Shown here piece after piece: positions 10,703 through 24,600 of a stretch of 64,000 nucleotides of DNA. The position numbers and the translations under genes were made by a program. The stretch covers positions 274,528,534 to 274,592,533 of the forward strand of contig OW240913.1 of NCBI GenBank assembly GCA_933207985.1, read 5' to 3'. The stretch comes from Pelobates cultripes. Taxonomy: Eukaryota > Chordata > Amphibia > Anura > Pelobatidae. The notes beneath the pieces were generated by a model, which was given only the letters and a program-made list of their open reading frames with translations, was not told the DNA's origin and searched no databases. Positions within the stretch are counted from its first letter, which is position 1. Each line of letters opens with the position of its first letter.

Positions 10703-13561
10703 TATTGCCTCAAACTGGACTTTGCCGTACTTTTTGCTGGCTAACTCTTGCTCTATGACCAGAGGAATGCGCTGCCCATTATTTGGCATCTATAAATTTG
10801 CAACCTGTTGACACCGCTATCGGCCGATGGGGGATATCCTGGTTCTCACTGGGACGCTGAAGTGGTTATCCTGACAGTCTTCAGCAGACCAGTGTACCTG
10901 CACACAGCTCAATCTCACAAGGCGGCAGTGTTTTCTCCTTCTGGCCCAGAACATATGCAGTCCTGTGTGGCACATCCTGACCCCGTCGTCCAGTTCCTTA
11001 GGTAATTAGAAGAAATATTTACCTGCTTTTGGGCCCCCCTGAAGGCACGGTGCACAAGTATGCCACATCACTGTCAGGGAGGAGATCTAGAGAGCGGGAG
11101 CCAGATGGTTAGGGGGCCTCCTTCGGGCTCTCACTCAACACTAGCACGAGTACCCTACACTAGCCCTTCTGGAACGAGGATCGTCAGGGGCAAATGCCCA
11201 CTGCATCATCATAACAGACGTATCACACAGGCCTTCCATAGGGTAAGGGTTAAGACTTAGACTCCATGAGAACCAGAGTCCATGGACCGAAGATGCAGGC
11301 CTACAAACTGGCCCGGGGTGGGAGGGATGCCCTACATCGTGCATCTGGCAACACTGTCAACACAGCTTCTCCTTCTATTCTCAGACAAAATGTATGCTTC
11401 CCGACCATGGGGATTGGCTGAAACTTGGCTTGCCACCCAGGGCTTACATCATGGGACTTCACCACAAAGCTCCCATTGTGTCATGTCTGCATTAATTTAC
11501 CAGCTCAGGGCAAAGGGGAAGTTAGATCTAGTTACCTTAATCTCTCTTCTTCCTGACACACCAATGCTTCTCTTCATCTCTTAGCTTCATCTAGTGAAAC
11601 CTGTATCACAGGTTTATCTTAGAACATGTATGATAGTACAAAACAGGAAATATTCAGCAGCACTGCAGAGTCCCCATATCTGATCTAATAACAGCATTGA
11701 CATGATATTTATTTTTATTGCATATCGTGTGAGAAGATGCCAGCTCTTGATGGAAACATGGCCTCAGAAACTGCTTTAAGCTCTGCTCATTGCCTTGTTT
11801 TGCCAAAATTAGGCTCAAACATGAATAGTATTTACTTTGTCTATTGGCTGTATACACTAGAATTTAGTGACATTTGAATACAGTCAGTTTTTTGTAGCAA
11901 TTAGAAAAAAAAATAGCATGATGAGTGACAGTGTTTAATTATGTTTGAACAACTAGTTGAATGTCTCAGCCCACTTTATTGTATCTTATCTCCCATTTTG
12001 GTCTTGCAAACCCCCCTTGTCTCTTATTCCCCATTTGTAACTTGCTCTCCACTCCACCTCACATTTTGTGACTCTAACCTTCTTTTGTACTGTGGCCTCA
12101 CAGACTGTGGTAAAGGAGTTTCTTTATTCTGTACATGGTCTAACAGGAAGCCGTTTGCTGCTTCCAATGAGCAGCTTCCTGCGAGACCATGGTCCACAGG
12201 GCAAATTACACAGAGTAACCCAATATTGCAAGGGTTGAGTGTTGGAATACAGTACGCAGGCAGCTTTTAACCACAAATTTGGGAATTAAAAAAAATAAAA
12301 AATAAAAATCCTGTCGTATTTTTAGGATTTGGTCCTCATACTTCCATCTCTCATTTCTGGGAGCAACAGAATTGTATGTGCTAATGAACATCTAACAGAA
12401 CTTTACGGTAATTAGATTTACAATAATCCTTTATTTGGATTACAACAGATATATTTAGAAATGTGTTACATTGAGTTTTGATATTGTTCTGTGCTACGTT
12501 TTTATTTGTATAAATGGTTGTCCGTATGCCAGGAAGTCGCCTAATATATCCTGAAACAGCCTTATCCACTAACCTCACCTTCAGTCACCCCCTATGTCGT
12601 CCATATTAATTATTGGGAGTTGTTTGACTGCAAATTTTTTACAACTGCTATAATTGGCAGAGCAATAATACAGCAAGTATGTAGACTATTTTGAGCTTTA
12701 ACGCTATTAATAAAACACTCATTGTGTCAAGTGAATAGAAAAGGTAAATAAACAAAAAAGTATATCTGTATTTATTTTTTCTTCAGCTGCACACAGTGTT
12801 GTTTCCTACTTGGCCATTAATATAAATGATATGCACAGGAGAGTCACTACATCCTCTAACTTCTATTGATCTCTGTTTGACTCTGGGTTAGCGTTTCCTT
12901 GATTTACCTCGGGAATGGCGGATTGTACAGACTTGGATTTGTTGTCTGTAGAACGTGAATGAAATGTGAATTATAGGAGCTCTAGTGCACAACTGCACCT
13001 GCCTTGGTGAATTGTCTTATAAATTCTTTATGATTTCTTCATAACGGAACCTCTACAGCACAAACTAAAGGAAATAACATTTCTGTAACACACAGGTTTC
13101 ATTTTAAGAATGATTAATGTTTGTGGGGGTGGCGGGGGAGTATACTGTTACAACTTAGAAAATTGTAAGAAATAGAAGGTTAAGGCAATTTCATAACTTT
13201 CCCCCCTAAGTTTAAATAATTGTTAATTTTTACAATTTAAACATACATGGAATATGTATTAAAATGTACTGAAGAGCAAAAAGCTGTTTCGGAGAACTAT
13301 CATAACACTTGAAAGTTCTAAGATGTTAGCTAGGCCTACAACTGACTCACTACCACAAAACCCCTTAAGCAGCCTCTTAAGAACGGACATAGAAAGAATT
13401 GCATCCTACTGCCTCCTTAAAATGCTACTTCCTACGGTAGCCAACATAAGGTTGCTAGTGTAATTGATATTTGCAGTCTTTAATGCTATACTGATGACAA
13501 GGGCTAAGAAAGTCATTAAAAGAGTGTGAATAATTTATTAAATGTAATAGTAATCATGTAG
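10703..13561. other. Unassigned intronic sequence
   Basis: The part 10800-11600 is more GC-rich than its surroundings and holds short unrelated open frames (for example 10808-11005, 11282-11584) with no recognisable domain. It may be an old repeat. From 11600 on the sequence is ordinary AT-rich intron with no repeat ends seen. Confidence 0.35.
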
Positions 13562-13944
13562 TTAAAGAAACACTATAGGGTCAGGGACACAAACATGTAT
13601 TCCTTTCCCTATAGTGTTAAAACCACCATCTAGCACCCCTCTTGCCCTCCCTAAATATAGCAAAATCTTACCTTTACTCCATACTGCTGCTTCTGACACT
13701 GCCCCTGATATGCCTGCTTGGCTGACATCATCAGAAGTGGTGTTCTGAGCCAATCACAATGCTTTCACATAAGAAAGCATTGGATTGACTGAGCTTGTCA
13801 AGGAGGCAGGTCAGGGGCAGAGCCAGTACAAGCCAAACACAACCCTGTCCAATCAGCCATCTCCTCATAGAGATGCATTATTTATACTCACCAGAACAAA
13901 TACATTAAGCTGTAGTTGTTCTGGTTACTGTAGTGACCCTTTAA
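13562..13944. mobile_element. T2-type MITE
   Basis: The left end is TTAAAGAAACACTATAGGGTC and the right end is CTGTAGTGACCCTTTAA. The left part has a near-terminal inverted stem (CACTATAGGG..CCCTATAGTG). It is the first of three almost contiguous TTAA elements. Confidence 0.75.
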
Positions 13945-13947
13945 TGA

Positions 13948-14405
13948 TTAAGATCACTATAGTGTCAGGAAAACAAACTTGTTTTCCTGGCACTGTATAG
14001 TCCTTAGGTCCCCCCTTCTCACAGGGCCCCCCTCCCACTGGGCTTAAGGGGGTAAAACCCCTTCAGCCACTTACCTTCGCTGGGCCCCCTCGGCGCTGGT
14101 GACCTCTCCTCCCCCTCTGACGTCAGCTCCCGAGTGGAGCCAAATGCGCATGCCAGCCAGAGCCGCGCATTTAAAACGCCCATAGGAAAGTATTTCTCAG
14201 TGCCTTCCTATGGACGTTCTGCGTGCTCAAATGCTCTTCGCATTTAGTGTCGGGGAAGCGCATCAAGCGGTGATTAGGAAGAGGCTGGATTAACCCTGCA
14301 ATGTAAACATAGCAGTTTTCTCTGCAAGGTTAAAACCTGGGGGACCTGGCACCCAGACCACTTCATTGAGCGGAAGTGGTCTGGGTGACTATAGTGGTCC
14401 TTTAA
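13948..14405. mobile_element. T2-type MITE
   Basis: It runs from TTAAGATCACTATAGTGTCAGG to GACTATAGTGGTCCTTTAA, and carries the 'cacccagaccacttc' block with its inverted partner near the right end. Only three bases separate it from the previous element. Its right TTAA (14402-14405) is also the left TTAA of the next one. Confidence 0.75.
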
Positions 14406-15010
14406 AGTGGTATTGTCACCTCCTTGCAAAAAGAGCATTTTATAAAGATAGTCTTTATGAAATACTCTTATTGACTGTGTTGGAATTTCACTGAAATTAC
14501 AACCCAAAAAAAGATTTACTGAGACAAAATAGGGACTACTTTGTCTCTGTATATTTCCTACACCTGGCAATTCTAGCTACCACCTTCTAGAAGTGTCAAT
14601 CCCCCTAGCCGTCTATGGAAATTTGGGAATTAGCTCTAAGAAGGATCATACATACACTTCAGTGCTGTACTCTTGTGCATGCAGTGACGTCTCTATTTTT
14701 CTTCCGCTTGACACTGGGCAGAGCTACCACCTTCAAGCCTTGTAATTTCCCCCAGCCATCACCAGTGACAGGAAAAGTAGCTCTTTCCACGCAGGATCCT
14801 CCATAGACCTCACTGCTGTACTCCTGCACATTAACTAAAGTACAGCAGTGATGGCTTCTCCAGCAACAACAGGAAGACAATGACAGCACCACGATGGACA
14901 GGTTCATTTAGGTAAAATTCATCTTTGCCCCCTGGTCACCGGTTCCCCAGCGGCAATGTCACTGTAGGAGGTCTTTGCTGAGTCCGCAGACAGTGACAGA
15001 TCTACTTTAA
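14402..15010. mobile_element. TTAA MITE, TTAAAGYGG subfamily
   Basis: The ends are TTAAAGTGGTATTGTCAC and, inverted, TTAAAGTAGATCTGTCAC. The first 130 bp align with the element at 19020-19350 (GACTGTGTTGGAATT and neighbouring blocks). It is non-coding. Confidence 0.7.
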
Positions 15011-18000
15011 TCTCAATGAAGTAAGAAGGGTAATATATCAGGAAGATCAGGCTCCACGGTAAATTACAATTTTGCAAATGTTAAACAGAAAATTAAAGTT
15101 CTACTACAATTTATGTTGCATGCTTGGGTTATGGTGGAAGAAACTTACTCAAATCTGTCTCCCTTTCATCTGTTGACTATACTAAGAACAATTTGTAACA
15201 CATGCTTCAAATACAAGCCAATTCATAAAAGTACTAGTTTGTTTGGAAAGTCTCATATATTTCTATAAGTGAGCCTGTACAACAGCCACAGTTATATGAA
15301 ACGGAGTAAGTCGAATAAAAACGTAAATTCACTTTCCCTTCTTTGTCTTACATATTTATTTTTGCTAAGTGTAGTAGCATGGTTTACTGTCGTTTGTGAT
15401 ATTTTCAGAAATAGAGAATGTAGTGCCACATAGATTTTCCCTTTTGTTCTGTGCATCTACTGTTTATATTTTCTAAAATAGAAAAATAGATATCCCAAAG
15501 TGCCTGTGTGGGTTGATTGCATAGACAGAGACAACATATTAAAACTTAGCTTATTTATTGCTTAACTTAAAAGCAGTACATGATGCTACATATATAGATG
15601 CTCTCATGCCTGCTTTGTTCCCACTATTTCCCTAATCCGTGATTTGTGCTTGGGGATCTTTTTAAATTTGTATTGCACTGTCTTTCTGGCCCCCAGCCCT
15701 TCAAAACACTGTCCTGTTCCAGCAACTTAAATGTATTTGGATGGAGCTCTACCTGTTTGAATATGTTAAATTAACATAGTCTTGAAGAGATGAAATTGAT
15801 TTTACATGGTGTATGTGAGTTGGTCATTTATGTACTTCCGTGCTGTCAATATTTTACCGTGACATCTTGTTGGGCCTCTGCACGGAGTGTGAAATTAGCA
15901 AGCTCAATTCCAAACATGAAAGTTGAAGTAATGAAACCGAGCTGTCGGATACATATTCCTATAAATCTTTTTCTATGTTGAACTAAAACGTTAAAGTATT
16001 TCCTTATATACGATAGACATTTTTCTTAAAGGGACACTGTAGGCAGTCTAACCATTTTATCACACTGAGTTGTTTAAAGTCACCCATCACAGTCTCTCCA
16101 TTTAACACTAAATAAGGTGTCTGGTCCCTACTGGAGGGCTTGAAACAGATTGACAGAAACCAGAGGGACTTCATCACTAGACCTCTTCCATTAAGCAAAG
16201 AAGTGTGAATGGATATTAACTTAGCGTTATAATGATATATACTTTCCGGTTAATAAAGACACCATAAATGTCCTCCGTGTCCTTTAATAGAAAGATTCTC
16301 TGTATATTATGGTTTATGGGTATGTCTCGGCACATGCAGGGAAAGAAACACCAACGTAAACGTCCTCTAGCTGTGTCCAGATCACAGAGAGATTGCTGGC
16401 TACCATATATTTTGTTCTGCATGTCCAAGAACCAGGCTAGATTTCCCAAAAAGAAAAACAGTAGGCTTATGACAGCAGATCTTCCTACCATTCCATGCAG
16501 TAAATGGATCTCTGAGATGGAAATGTTTTGCCAAGGATAGCACCATCTGAAACCAGAGGCATATTCAATATGGCACTCATATTCGCATTAGACTCGACTA
16601 CAAAGGTGATAACCTAATAAGTATCATTATGATTGGCACTTTGAAGGCAACAAAGTTGAAGAGACTGGTAGAACTTATTTGTCCTGTATATAGAAAGCAG
16701 CCAATGAACTGCATTTATTATGGGAAGCATGGGCTCATATTATGGCCACAGAGCTCTCTGACAAATCTGGACACACTGTAAATGGACTGTCGAGGAAAGC
16801 TGAAGATGGATATTCTGAGAATTTGAATTCCTGCAAAGGCAAAGCTTGGATATTTAAGGCTACTAAAATCCAGCCTTATTGGAGTCCAATGTTCTCTTCC
16901 CGCATCACCAGTATAAAGATGATTGGATGTATGGGACAAAACATGTGCCCCTTGGTTGAAATAGTCAGTATGTCTGGGAATAACACATTCTCTGTTCTCT
17001 ACTAGACAGTTTGAAATCTGCAGTGGGAAATACAGAATTTCCAGTGAAGGACACAAGATAGCAGCTCCACAGACACATTTATGTTTAGAATAGCTAGCAA
17101 CCTCTGCATGAAAAGTCACATTTTCAAAGTAATACGTTGGTCAAAATTGTTTGATATTTTATATTTAAAGACAATAAAGTGTTGTCCTGTCATATGCATA
17201 TGCATGAAATTTTGATTAGGAATACATTTGATATAATATTGCTACATAAGTCAAACTTAAATAACTGGACAAAATAACATAACCCTGAACAAAATTGTTA
17301 ATGTTTTATATTTAGTGACAGTTTAATTTCCACTTGGTAACGTTCTAAAGTCTGTGACCCATAAACATCTGGAAACACCTTGTATCTTCCTTGGTAATGC
17401 TTAATTGGATTCAAGTCACTAAAATCAACACATTTCACTTGTGACTCTGAAGGACTCCAAGGCTGCTTTAGCCATAAATGATATGGGATAATTTTCATAC
17501 AGCGACCAAAGCAAAGTGGTTTGTGTTTATTTTTGATTTCACCCAGCTGGTGTTTGTAGTTCCATAATTTGTGAAGATTAAGCTAGTGGCAGCCATGCAT
17601 GTTCAAGCTGTAAGACCACCTCCACTGTGTTGCACATGGTATGTTTTGGTTTGTATGCAGTTTCACTACACCTTGCTCTTTCCATTCTGGTATAGTCTAT
17701 GTGACACAGAACACAGAAGATGGCACTGAAGAAGAGAGAGACTTAAATGTTATGCACTTTTAAGCAAGCTGTAACTTACCCACTGTTTCCTTGAGGTTAA
17801 CCAGTGGTATGCTGTAACCCTGTAAAGCAATGCTTTTGCAGTCTTTGGTTTATTATAACTCTGATACACTTTTTTGTCTACATTCTGGATAATGTTCTTC
17901 ATTTATTTGGTATTTGAAGTAGAAAGGATCTTCACAAATTATTTAGTCATCCATCACAGCGGTCTTTTTTTCAATCTGCCAAGTCACTTGTGTTTGTAGA

Positions 18001-18116
18001 ATTCATCAATGTATGCTTACATCTTAGTAATGTACCACACAGGTTTTTAGGATGGATTTAATCTGTCCAATATTGTTGGCTGTTGGTACTTTACTCCTCA
18101 TTGAAAGTTTTGCTCT
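15011..18116. other. Unassigned intronic sequence
   Basis: Mostly AT-rich. At 16026 a TTAAAGGGACACTGTAGGCA terminus opens a MITE fragment whose other end was not found. Open frames on both strands at 16718-17119 show no domain and overlap each other, so they are not called. Confidence 0.4.
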
Positions 18117-18477
18117 TTTAGAACAAAACTAAAGCATTAGGAACACAAACCTGTATTCCTAACACTTCAGGGTTCCTGTCCCTATTTATATAGATATGTC
18201 CTCCCCTCTGCGCCACCGTGGGGGCAACTAAAAATAATAAAATAAAGGTTTTTACTTTTTCCAGCGCTAAGGTGTTGCTTACCTCTCCTCCTTTTGAAAC
18301 ATCATCGAGGAGACATGACCAACCAATGCTCCTCTTAGAGAAGCATTGGGGACCTGATGCACATGCATAGTAATTAATGCATGTGCATCATAATTGTAGT
18401 GAAGAAGCAGAAACCACCTTGCACTATCTTCTTTGCAAGGAGCTCAATTGGTAATCATACTTGGAGGGTCCTTTTAA
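18117..18477. mobile_element. TTAA MITE, diverged
   Basis: An inverted stem of TAGGAACACAAACC / TGTATTCCTAACA near the left end and GGAGGGTCCTTTTAA at the right match the MITE pattern, with a degraded left terminus. Boundaries are approximate. Confidence 0.5.
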
Positions 18478-19019
18478 TTCAGAAATGGAGCAATATTTTG
18501 GGCAGTTTTAAAAATCATTCACACTTCGAAGTTTATACACTAACGCCAAACTCTGCGTGGCAGCGAATTAACATCCAAAGGGCAACATTTAGCCTAAAAT
18601 CACAGAGCTGGAAAAATTCTCCAACTCTCAATGGTCGCAACCTAAATTTTGCCATTCAATCTATCGAGTTGTAGTTTAGTGAATAACCATATTTCGGCTT
18701 TATTAGCTTACTAATCAGAACAGAAATATAAAATTAGCCTACTTCAATAAATATTCCACATCAAATTATGCTTGTTTGGTGGACAATTCACTGATTTAGT
18801 GTTGATTAATCATGTTTCTCTACGTGACTGTGTGGTTAAGATATCAAAGTGTACTCATATTGTCATTCATATTGAAGAGGTTACTGCACATAATTTGGCT
18901 GTATTTAAATAAAATATGAGTTTATCATTTATTATTGATTTTGTGTAACATTATACATTGTTTACATGTTACTGTAAAGTGTTTTTTTCTTTTTCTTCAA
19001 TAATTGCAAACAGAAGTTC

Positions 19020-19350
19020 TTAAAGCGGCACTGTCACCCCCCTGGAAAAGTTAGTATTTCATTAAGATAGAATCTTTATGATATACTCATTTTGACTGTG
19101 TTGGAATTCCAGTGAAATTCCAACCCAGTCAAGAGACCTATTGAGACAAAGTAAGGACCACAGCTACCCCTGTCTAGAAATGTCAATCTCTCCACCCCCC
19201 CTGCCATCACCAGTAAGGGCTGCAGGGCATTGGTTCTTTCCTCCATAGACTTCAATGCTGTATTCTTTGCATTCAGTAACGTCACTTCCTCCGAAAAGTA
19301 GTTTTCTCATATCTTTTGATTGCATTGGAATTTCAATAAAGTGGCTTTAA
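19020..19350. mobile_element. TTAA MITE, TTAAAGYGG subfamily
   Basis: It starts TTAAAGCGGCACTGTCACC and ends AATAAAGTGGCTTTAA. It shares its first part with the element at 14402-15010 and is non-coding. Confidence 0.7.
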
Positions 19351-20087
19351 GGGGCCGGAAAATATATGAACACCTAATCCAAACTGGGTGAATTGTTTAG
19401 AAGGTATTAAGTACCACCCGCAGCATGTTTTCTTATCTCATTTGTATTGATTTGTTGTGCTTTTGAAAATATCAGAGTTTCTATCACAAAGCCTCCAATT
19501 ATTGAAAATGTGATTGATGTCTCTCTGCTTTGTCTAGGACACTGGCCTTGAGCACATTCACTCTCAAAAAGCAAGCTTGCTTGTGTCACTGTCTGCCGTC
19601 AGCTGACGAGTCCCAGTATGACTGATAGTAATGCTGTGTTTTTTTTCTACACCTTATTGCGTAAATCTTTTCTCTTGTCACCTTAGGCTCCCATTGCTTC
19701 CAGGGGCTATGTCTTCCTTTGGAGAATGTATATAGTAACACATTCTGTGCCGCTTTTCTTGTTACGTAAAGAATGAATACAATGCGTAGATTTTACACTC
19801 CAGGTATAAATTCTGCAGACATGCATCTGGAAAATTGCCTGGATTATTTCTTTGCTTGATGGCAAATACATGATTTTTGTTTTACTTTTGTATGGGGTGG
19901 AGGGATATAAATGCACCTAATTTCTTTCACACTTGTTCATTGTGACCAGGAGACATCAAGCAAGAAGCATACAGCTCTGTGTGTCAAACGAAATCTCACT
20001 GCAAGAGATATTTTATTCTTGGTTGGTGTGAGCACTAGTGGAAGCTAGTAATGGATTGTGTTCAAACTCACCTACCAATTATTTTCT
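19351..20087. other. Unassigned intronic sequence
   Basis: No repeat termini, exon-like segment or domain recognised. Confidence 0.4.
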
Positions 20088-20572
20088 TTAATGGACCACT
20101 CTAGGCACCCAGACCACTTCAGCTTAATGAAGTGGTCTGGGTGCCTGGTCCAGCTAGGGTTAACCCATTTTCTAATAAACATAGCAGTTTCAGAGAAACT
20201 GCTATGTTTATTAATGGATTAAGCCTTCCCCCTATTCCCTCTAGTGGCTGTCTCATTGACAGCCACTAGAGGCGCTTGCGTGCTTCTCACTGTGATTTTC
20301 ACAGTGAGAGCACGCAAGCGTCCATAGGAAAGCATTGTAAATGCTTTCCTATGCAACGGCGATGCGTCTTGCGCGCGCATTCAGCCCAGGAGGAGGATCG
20401 GGAGGAGGAGGAGGGAGGCAGAGAGCTCCCGGCGCTGGAAAAAGGTAAGTTTAAACCATTTTCCCCTTTCCAGAGCCGGGCGGGAGGGGGTCCCTGAGGG
20501 TGGGGGCACCCTCAGGGCACTATAGTGCCAGGAAAACGAGTATGTTTTCCTGGCACTATAGTGGTCCTTTAA
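20088..20572. mobile_element. T2-type MITE with internal hairpins
   Basis: It runs from TTAATGGACCACTCTAGGCAC to CACTATAGTGGTCCTTTAA. Internal inverted stems include ACCACTTCA/TGAAGTGGT and AACATAGCAGTTT/AAACTGCTATGTT near the left, and CAGGAAAAC/GTTTTCCTG near the right. Its right TTAA is fused to a palindromic piggyBac-like MITE. Confidence 0.75.
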
Positions 20573-20640
20573 GGACACATGACATGTGTGACATGACATG
20601 ATTCCCTTTTATTCCAGAAGTTTGGCCCTTAAGGGGTTAA
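20569..20640. mobile_element. Palindromic piggyBac-like MITE, second copy
   Basis: It is the reverse-orientation copy of the element at 4007-4078 (GACACATGACATGTGTGACATG, then AAGTTTGG and CCTTAAGGGGTTAA). The left CCCC terminus is missing where it abuts the previous MITE. Confidence 0.7.
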
Positions 20641-21055
20641 GCAGACAATTATTTAATGTATTTATTATTTTAAATAAATAAAATTGATTACATGCTGATT
20701 TAAACATTAGCCATGATTGCAAGTATAGTACTTGGAGTTTCCATTCAATATTTTGACTTAGGGGCCAGATTTTGTTTTCAACTTCACTATTGCAAGTTGT
20801 ATGACTCGGCTGTTGGAATTTAAAAAAAAAAAAAAAAAAACAGTACTGTACAGTGAGGTGAGCTATTAATTTCAGGGCAGCTTTGGGACATAGATGTCCA
20901 GATATACGCTTTATTAGAAGAAGTAACATTCCCAGGCAACAACTGCTATTTGCAGAAGCTGTTATAATACAGCAACATTCTGAAGAGTAGCTGGGTCTAC
21001 AGAAACATTGCAATTTTGTTCTCATCAGGCATATCGCTAAATGGAAGAAGCTGAA
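20641..21055. other. Unassigned intronic sequence
   Basis: AT-rich with an A-run at about 20822-20840. Nothing coding was recognised. Confidence 0.4.
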
Positions 21056-21225
21056 TTAAAGATATACTATAGGCACCAAAACAACTTTAGCTTAATGCAG
21101 CAGGTAGGTGTATAGATCATGCCCCTGCAGTCTCACTCTGCCAGGAGTTAAATTACGTTTGGTTCAATTTATGCAGCGCTAGCTACACCTCTCCTGGATA
21201 TGACTGACACAGCTCTCAAATGAAA
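21056..21225. mobile_element. T2-type MITE, left part
   Basis: It starts TTAAAGATATACTATAGGCACC and continues with the body of the roughly 550-bp MITE subfamily (as at 47216 and 51182) up to about 21225, where an unrelated GC-rich repeat begins. Confidence 0.6.
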
Positions 21226-21660
21226 TTCTGATCTGATTCGTGCCACGGCACATCTTGCAGCTGCTTAGTAGATAGCTCCCTAATTCCCATGGTATTAGGG
21301 AGCTATCTACCAAAAAGGCTGAAAGACCTAAATCGGTCTTTCAGACAAATTTACTAATCCTAAGTAAAGATTGCTTAGTATTAGTAAATTCTGCCCCTAC
21401 TCGCTATATCGAGTTGTAAAAAACAAACAAACAAAAAAAAAACTATTGTCCCCCCTCCCGAGCCCCCACCGGTGCCGTGCGAGTGGGGGCTATTAAACTG
21501 AATGGAGGAGCTATTGTCCTCCTCCCCCCAGCCCCCACCCATGAGCGACAGATGGGGGCCCTGAATGACAATGGGCTGGACCTGTTGTCCTCCCCCCTGG
21601 CCCCCACCCATGAGTGGCAGGTTGGGGCCTGTAAATTGTTACTTATGCATTTATACACAG
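21226..21660 (+). repeat. GC-rich modular interspersed repeat, copy 2
   Basis: It contains the same ordered blocks as copy 1: CATCTTGCAGC, the GGTCTTTCAG hairpin and TTCTGCCCCTACTCG. Three modules of about 70 bp follow, each containing CCCCCACC(C/G) and a GGGGGC partner. Confidence 0.65.
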
Positions 21661-24600
21661 TAGTTGGGTAATTTCATAATTTCACTAAAATAATTCAGTC
21701 TCCCGGATAAATTATATTATAGATTGATTTGGTGGTCTTGGCCATCTTGGGTTTTTATTTTATATGTGTCAGTAGAATAATTGGTTTCATAGATGAACTG
21801 TCAAATAACATTCATTTTAATTCTCTTAATTTCCCAATATGTTATTAGCCCAAAAGAGACACTATTATTCAAATTAACCATGTGAAATGATGATTCCGAT
21901 AATTAGATGCTGTCCTTGAGGACAGAAAGGCCCAGTTCGAGGTTAAATGTGAAGGAGATGGCTGTTCCATAGTCTGTTCTCCTTTGATTCCTTTTTCTAT
22001 TAGATTGAGATGGCACCAAAATCTAGACCGCCATACTATTGCCGCTTAGTTAGCGTGATGTAGAACTCAACTTTATAACTGGGACCTTTTTCCAGTCCAC
22101 AAAGTTGCCAGTATATCCTGGAGCTCATTGCTATAATGCCAGATATTTCTTCCTGTTGTTTTCACTTCTTTTTCATTTTTATTAAAAACAATCTGTCTCT
22201 CTCAAATTGTTTACAAAGTTGTTGCATCAGAGAATAAGATCACTTGGGTAAATGATATCCTACACAGAGTACTGACGTAATCTGTGAACCAGAATAGTTT
22301 AAACAATGAAAACTAGCTTCTTTGTGCATCTGCTAAGTCTCCTGATGTATTTTAATTATGCTTCTTTCAGCATTGTACAGCAATCTGCTATGTGATACCC
22401 ACTGGGATTTGGGCTGGGAGATATTCCTTGTTGTGATGTGCTGTGAGAATCTGTTGGCTTTTTGTTTGTCAGAACTTTGAGAACAATCATATTTTCATGC
22501 ACTTGATTAATTGATTACAATTTTCTTCTTCAGTAAGCCTTTTGGGATCTGCTGTATAAAGGTCTGTTCCCTGAGTAAAACAATAAAAAATTTTTTTTTA
22601 CCATTTATCCATCTACTTTTCCCTCAAATAACACACTGGAATAAAAAATAGTGAATTACATTTTATGGTCCAGTGTCTCCACTGTGGGCAAGGGGAAACT
22701 GCTTAGTGGCCTCTCCCTATACCCATCACCCAGTATGCACAGGTGACAGATTAATAATTAGTGGGTCCTCTATCAGTTCAAGAGAAGGTGTTTTGTAGGT
22801 CCCCATTCTTTACCGCAAAGTGTAGCACATCAAGGGTTAAAAGACAGCAAGGCTCTAGAAGACTTTCACCTTAATCCGAGGAAGTCATGGGCTTGCTCAT
22901 ATTCTCACCTCCATGTGCAGCAAGGTGTGGGTTAGTTAGGCGTAATGGAGAGGGAGGTCCTGCATGTTCCTCCTTAGAGTGTGCCCGTTGAGACCCATTT
23001 CCCTCGTTCAATTTTCCCCAAGGTTGCAAATTATGCCCTTAATGAATATCCCTATGTGAGTTGCAGTGCATCTTATTCCCTGTAGTTTGGAAGTAAACGA
23101 ATGTGGTCAAGAGATAAGGAGAATAAACAACAGGGCCTGCTCTCTGCTTAAATAGCATCACTGCTTTTCTTATGTCTTATTATAAACCGTTCTCTTTCAA
23201 TGTTCTAATCTATACTATACAAGGACAAATCAAGTGCAGCCTTTCCTAGGTGTATAACAAGTGATCTTGAAGTAAAGCAGAGAAATAGCAGATGTTTTTA
23301 AAATCTCAAGAGCTTTTTTTTTTTTTTTTTTTGTGTATAATTAGCTCAGTGTAATCCCTATACCCAAAGCATTAATATGGTATATAAGGACCTCGTACAG
23401 CAATTTACTACTTGAGTTAAAACATGGAAAATCAGTTTGAATCTGGATGTTGCGTATACAAAAACACAATGTTTTAATGTTTAATTTTACACTCAAGGTT
23501 CCAGCATTGTTGTTTATAGTTAAAGGAACACTGTTGGCACCCAGTACAGTTCATCTCAATAAAGTGGTCTGGGTGCCATGTGTCGTCCATCCCGTTTCCC
23601 CCACCTCCCTTTTAACCTTGCAGCTAAAAACATTACCGTTGTGCAAAGGTCTAAATAGCCCATCTGGAAAAAATTTTTGTCACCTTTCTGTTTGGCTTCG
23701 CTGACCTTCAATTTGAAATTCACTTTGAACTCTCACTTTTGTAAATAACCCTGCTTGGATTATTTTCCCCATCTTTAATAATTTGCCAGAATAAGGTTGT
23801 TGGTAAAGTTGAAAATGTTTTAGAGCTTGTTTTATCACCCTCTTCTCTTTAAATCTGTAGTTTCTTTACTATGCAGTAGCCTTGTACCAATGACATACTA
23901 TGGACAAGCTTGACAGACTGACTACACATAATGATAAAATGTGAATGAGAAGCCTTGTACCTAGTTGCCATGGATCACGTAGCATCTTTCCATGCAAATG
24001 TGTGAGTTATTATTTTTAAAAGTTCCACCTCTCTGCAGTGAGTCTGAATGAGCAGTGAAAGGCAACTAACATGGTTAAGTTAATTTGTTGGGGTTTCAGC
24101 TCTAGGTAGGTACCACTTGCATGACATCTTGGCATCAGTTGTCATACAGTATACATCAGTTGTCATAAGTATACAGTATAATAAACATCACACACAAGAG
24201 GTTGCCAAAAAGTAAATCCCTTATTTTTGCAAAACTACAGAGCATCTGGAGAGCCAATGTTTGTCTACCTCTGCCACACACACACACACACGTAACTACC
24301 CCTTCTAACAGACCTTTTATTTATTTTATTTTCTCATGACCACAGTTTTACCTTCGATATCTGTTTCTGACTTGCATGTATTTGGACAAAACTGAAATTT
24401 AAGAAGAGCCCAAGTAGATTAGATACATTGTGAATTGAGTGCTATAGCCATGACTACATTAGGCGTACTTCCCCAGTGCAATGACCGTACTAACAACCCC
24501 TGGTTAAGCACACGGGTCTCCGTTACGCATAAAGCCAGATTTGCAATGGTTCTACCTACTTTAAGTCATAGCTGCGCAAAACTCATGCCATTTGTGAATC

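Noticed and set aside
10808..11584. Several 60-100 codon frames on both strands
   Set aside because: No domain, no splice signals in register, and overlapping frames on both strands point to chance in GC-richer sequence.
16718..17119. 133-codon minus-strand frame overlapping an 87-codon plus-strand frame
   Set aside because: The two shadow each other, neither matches a family, and no exon signals were found.
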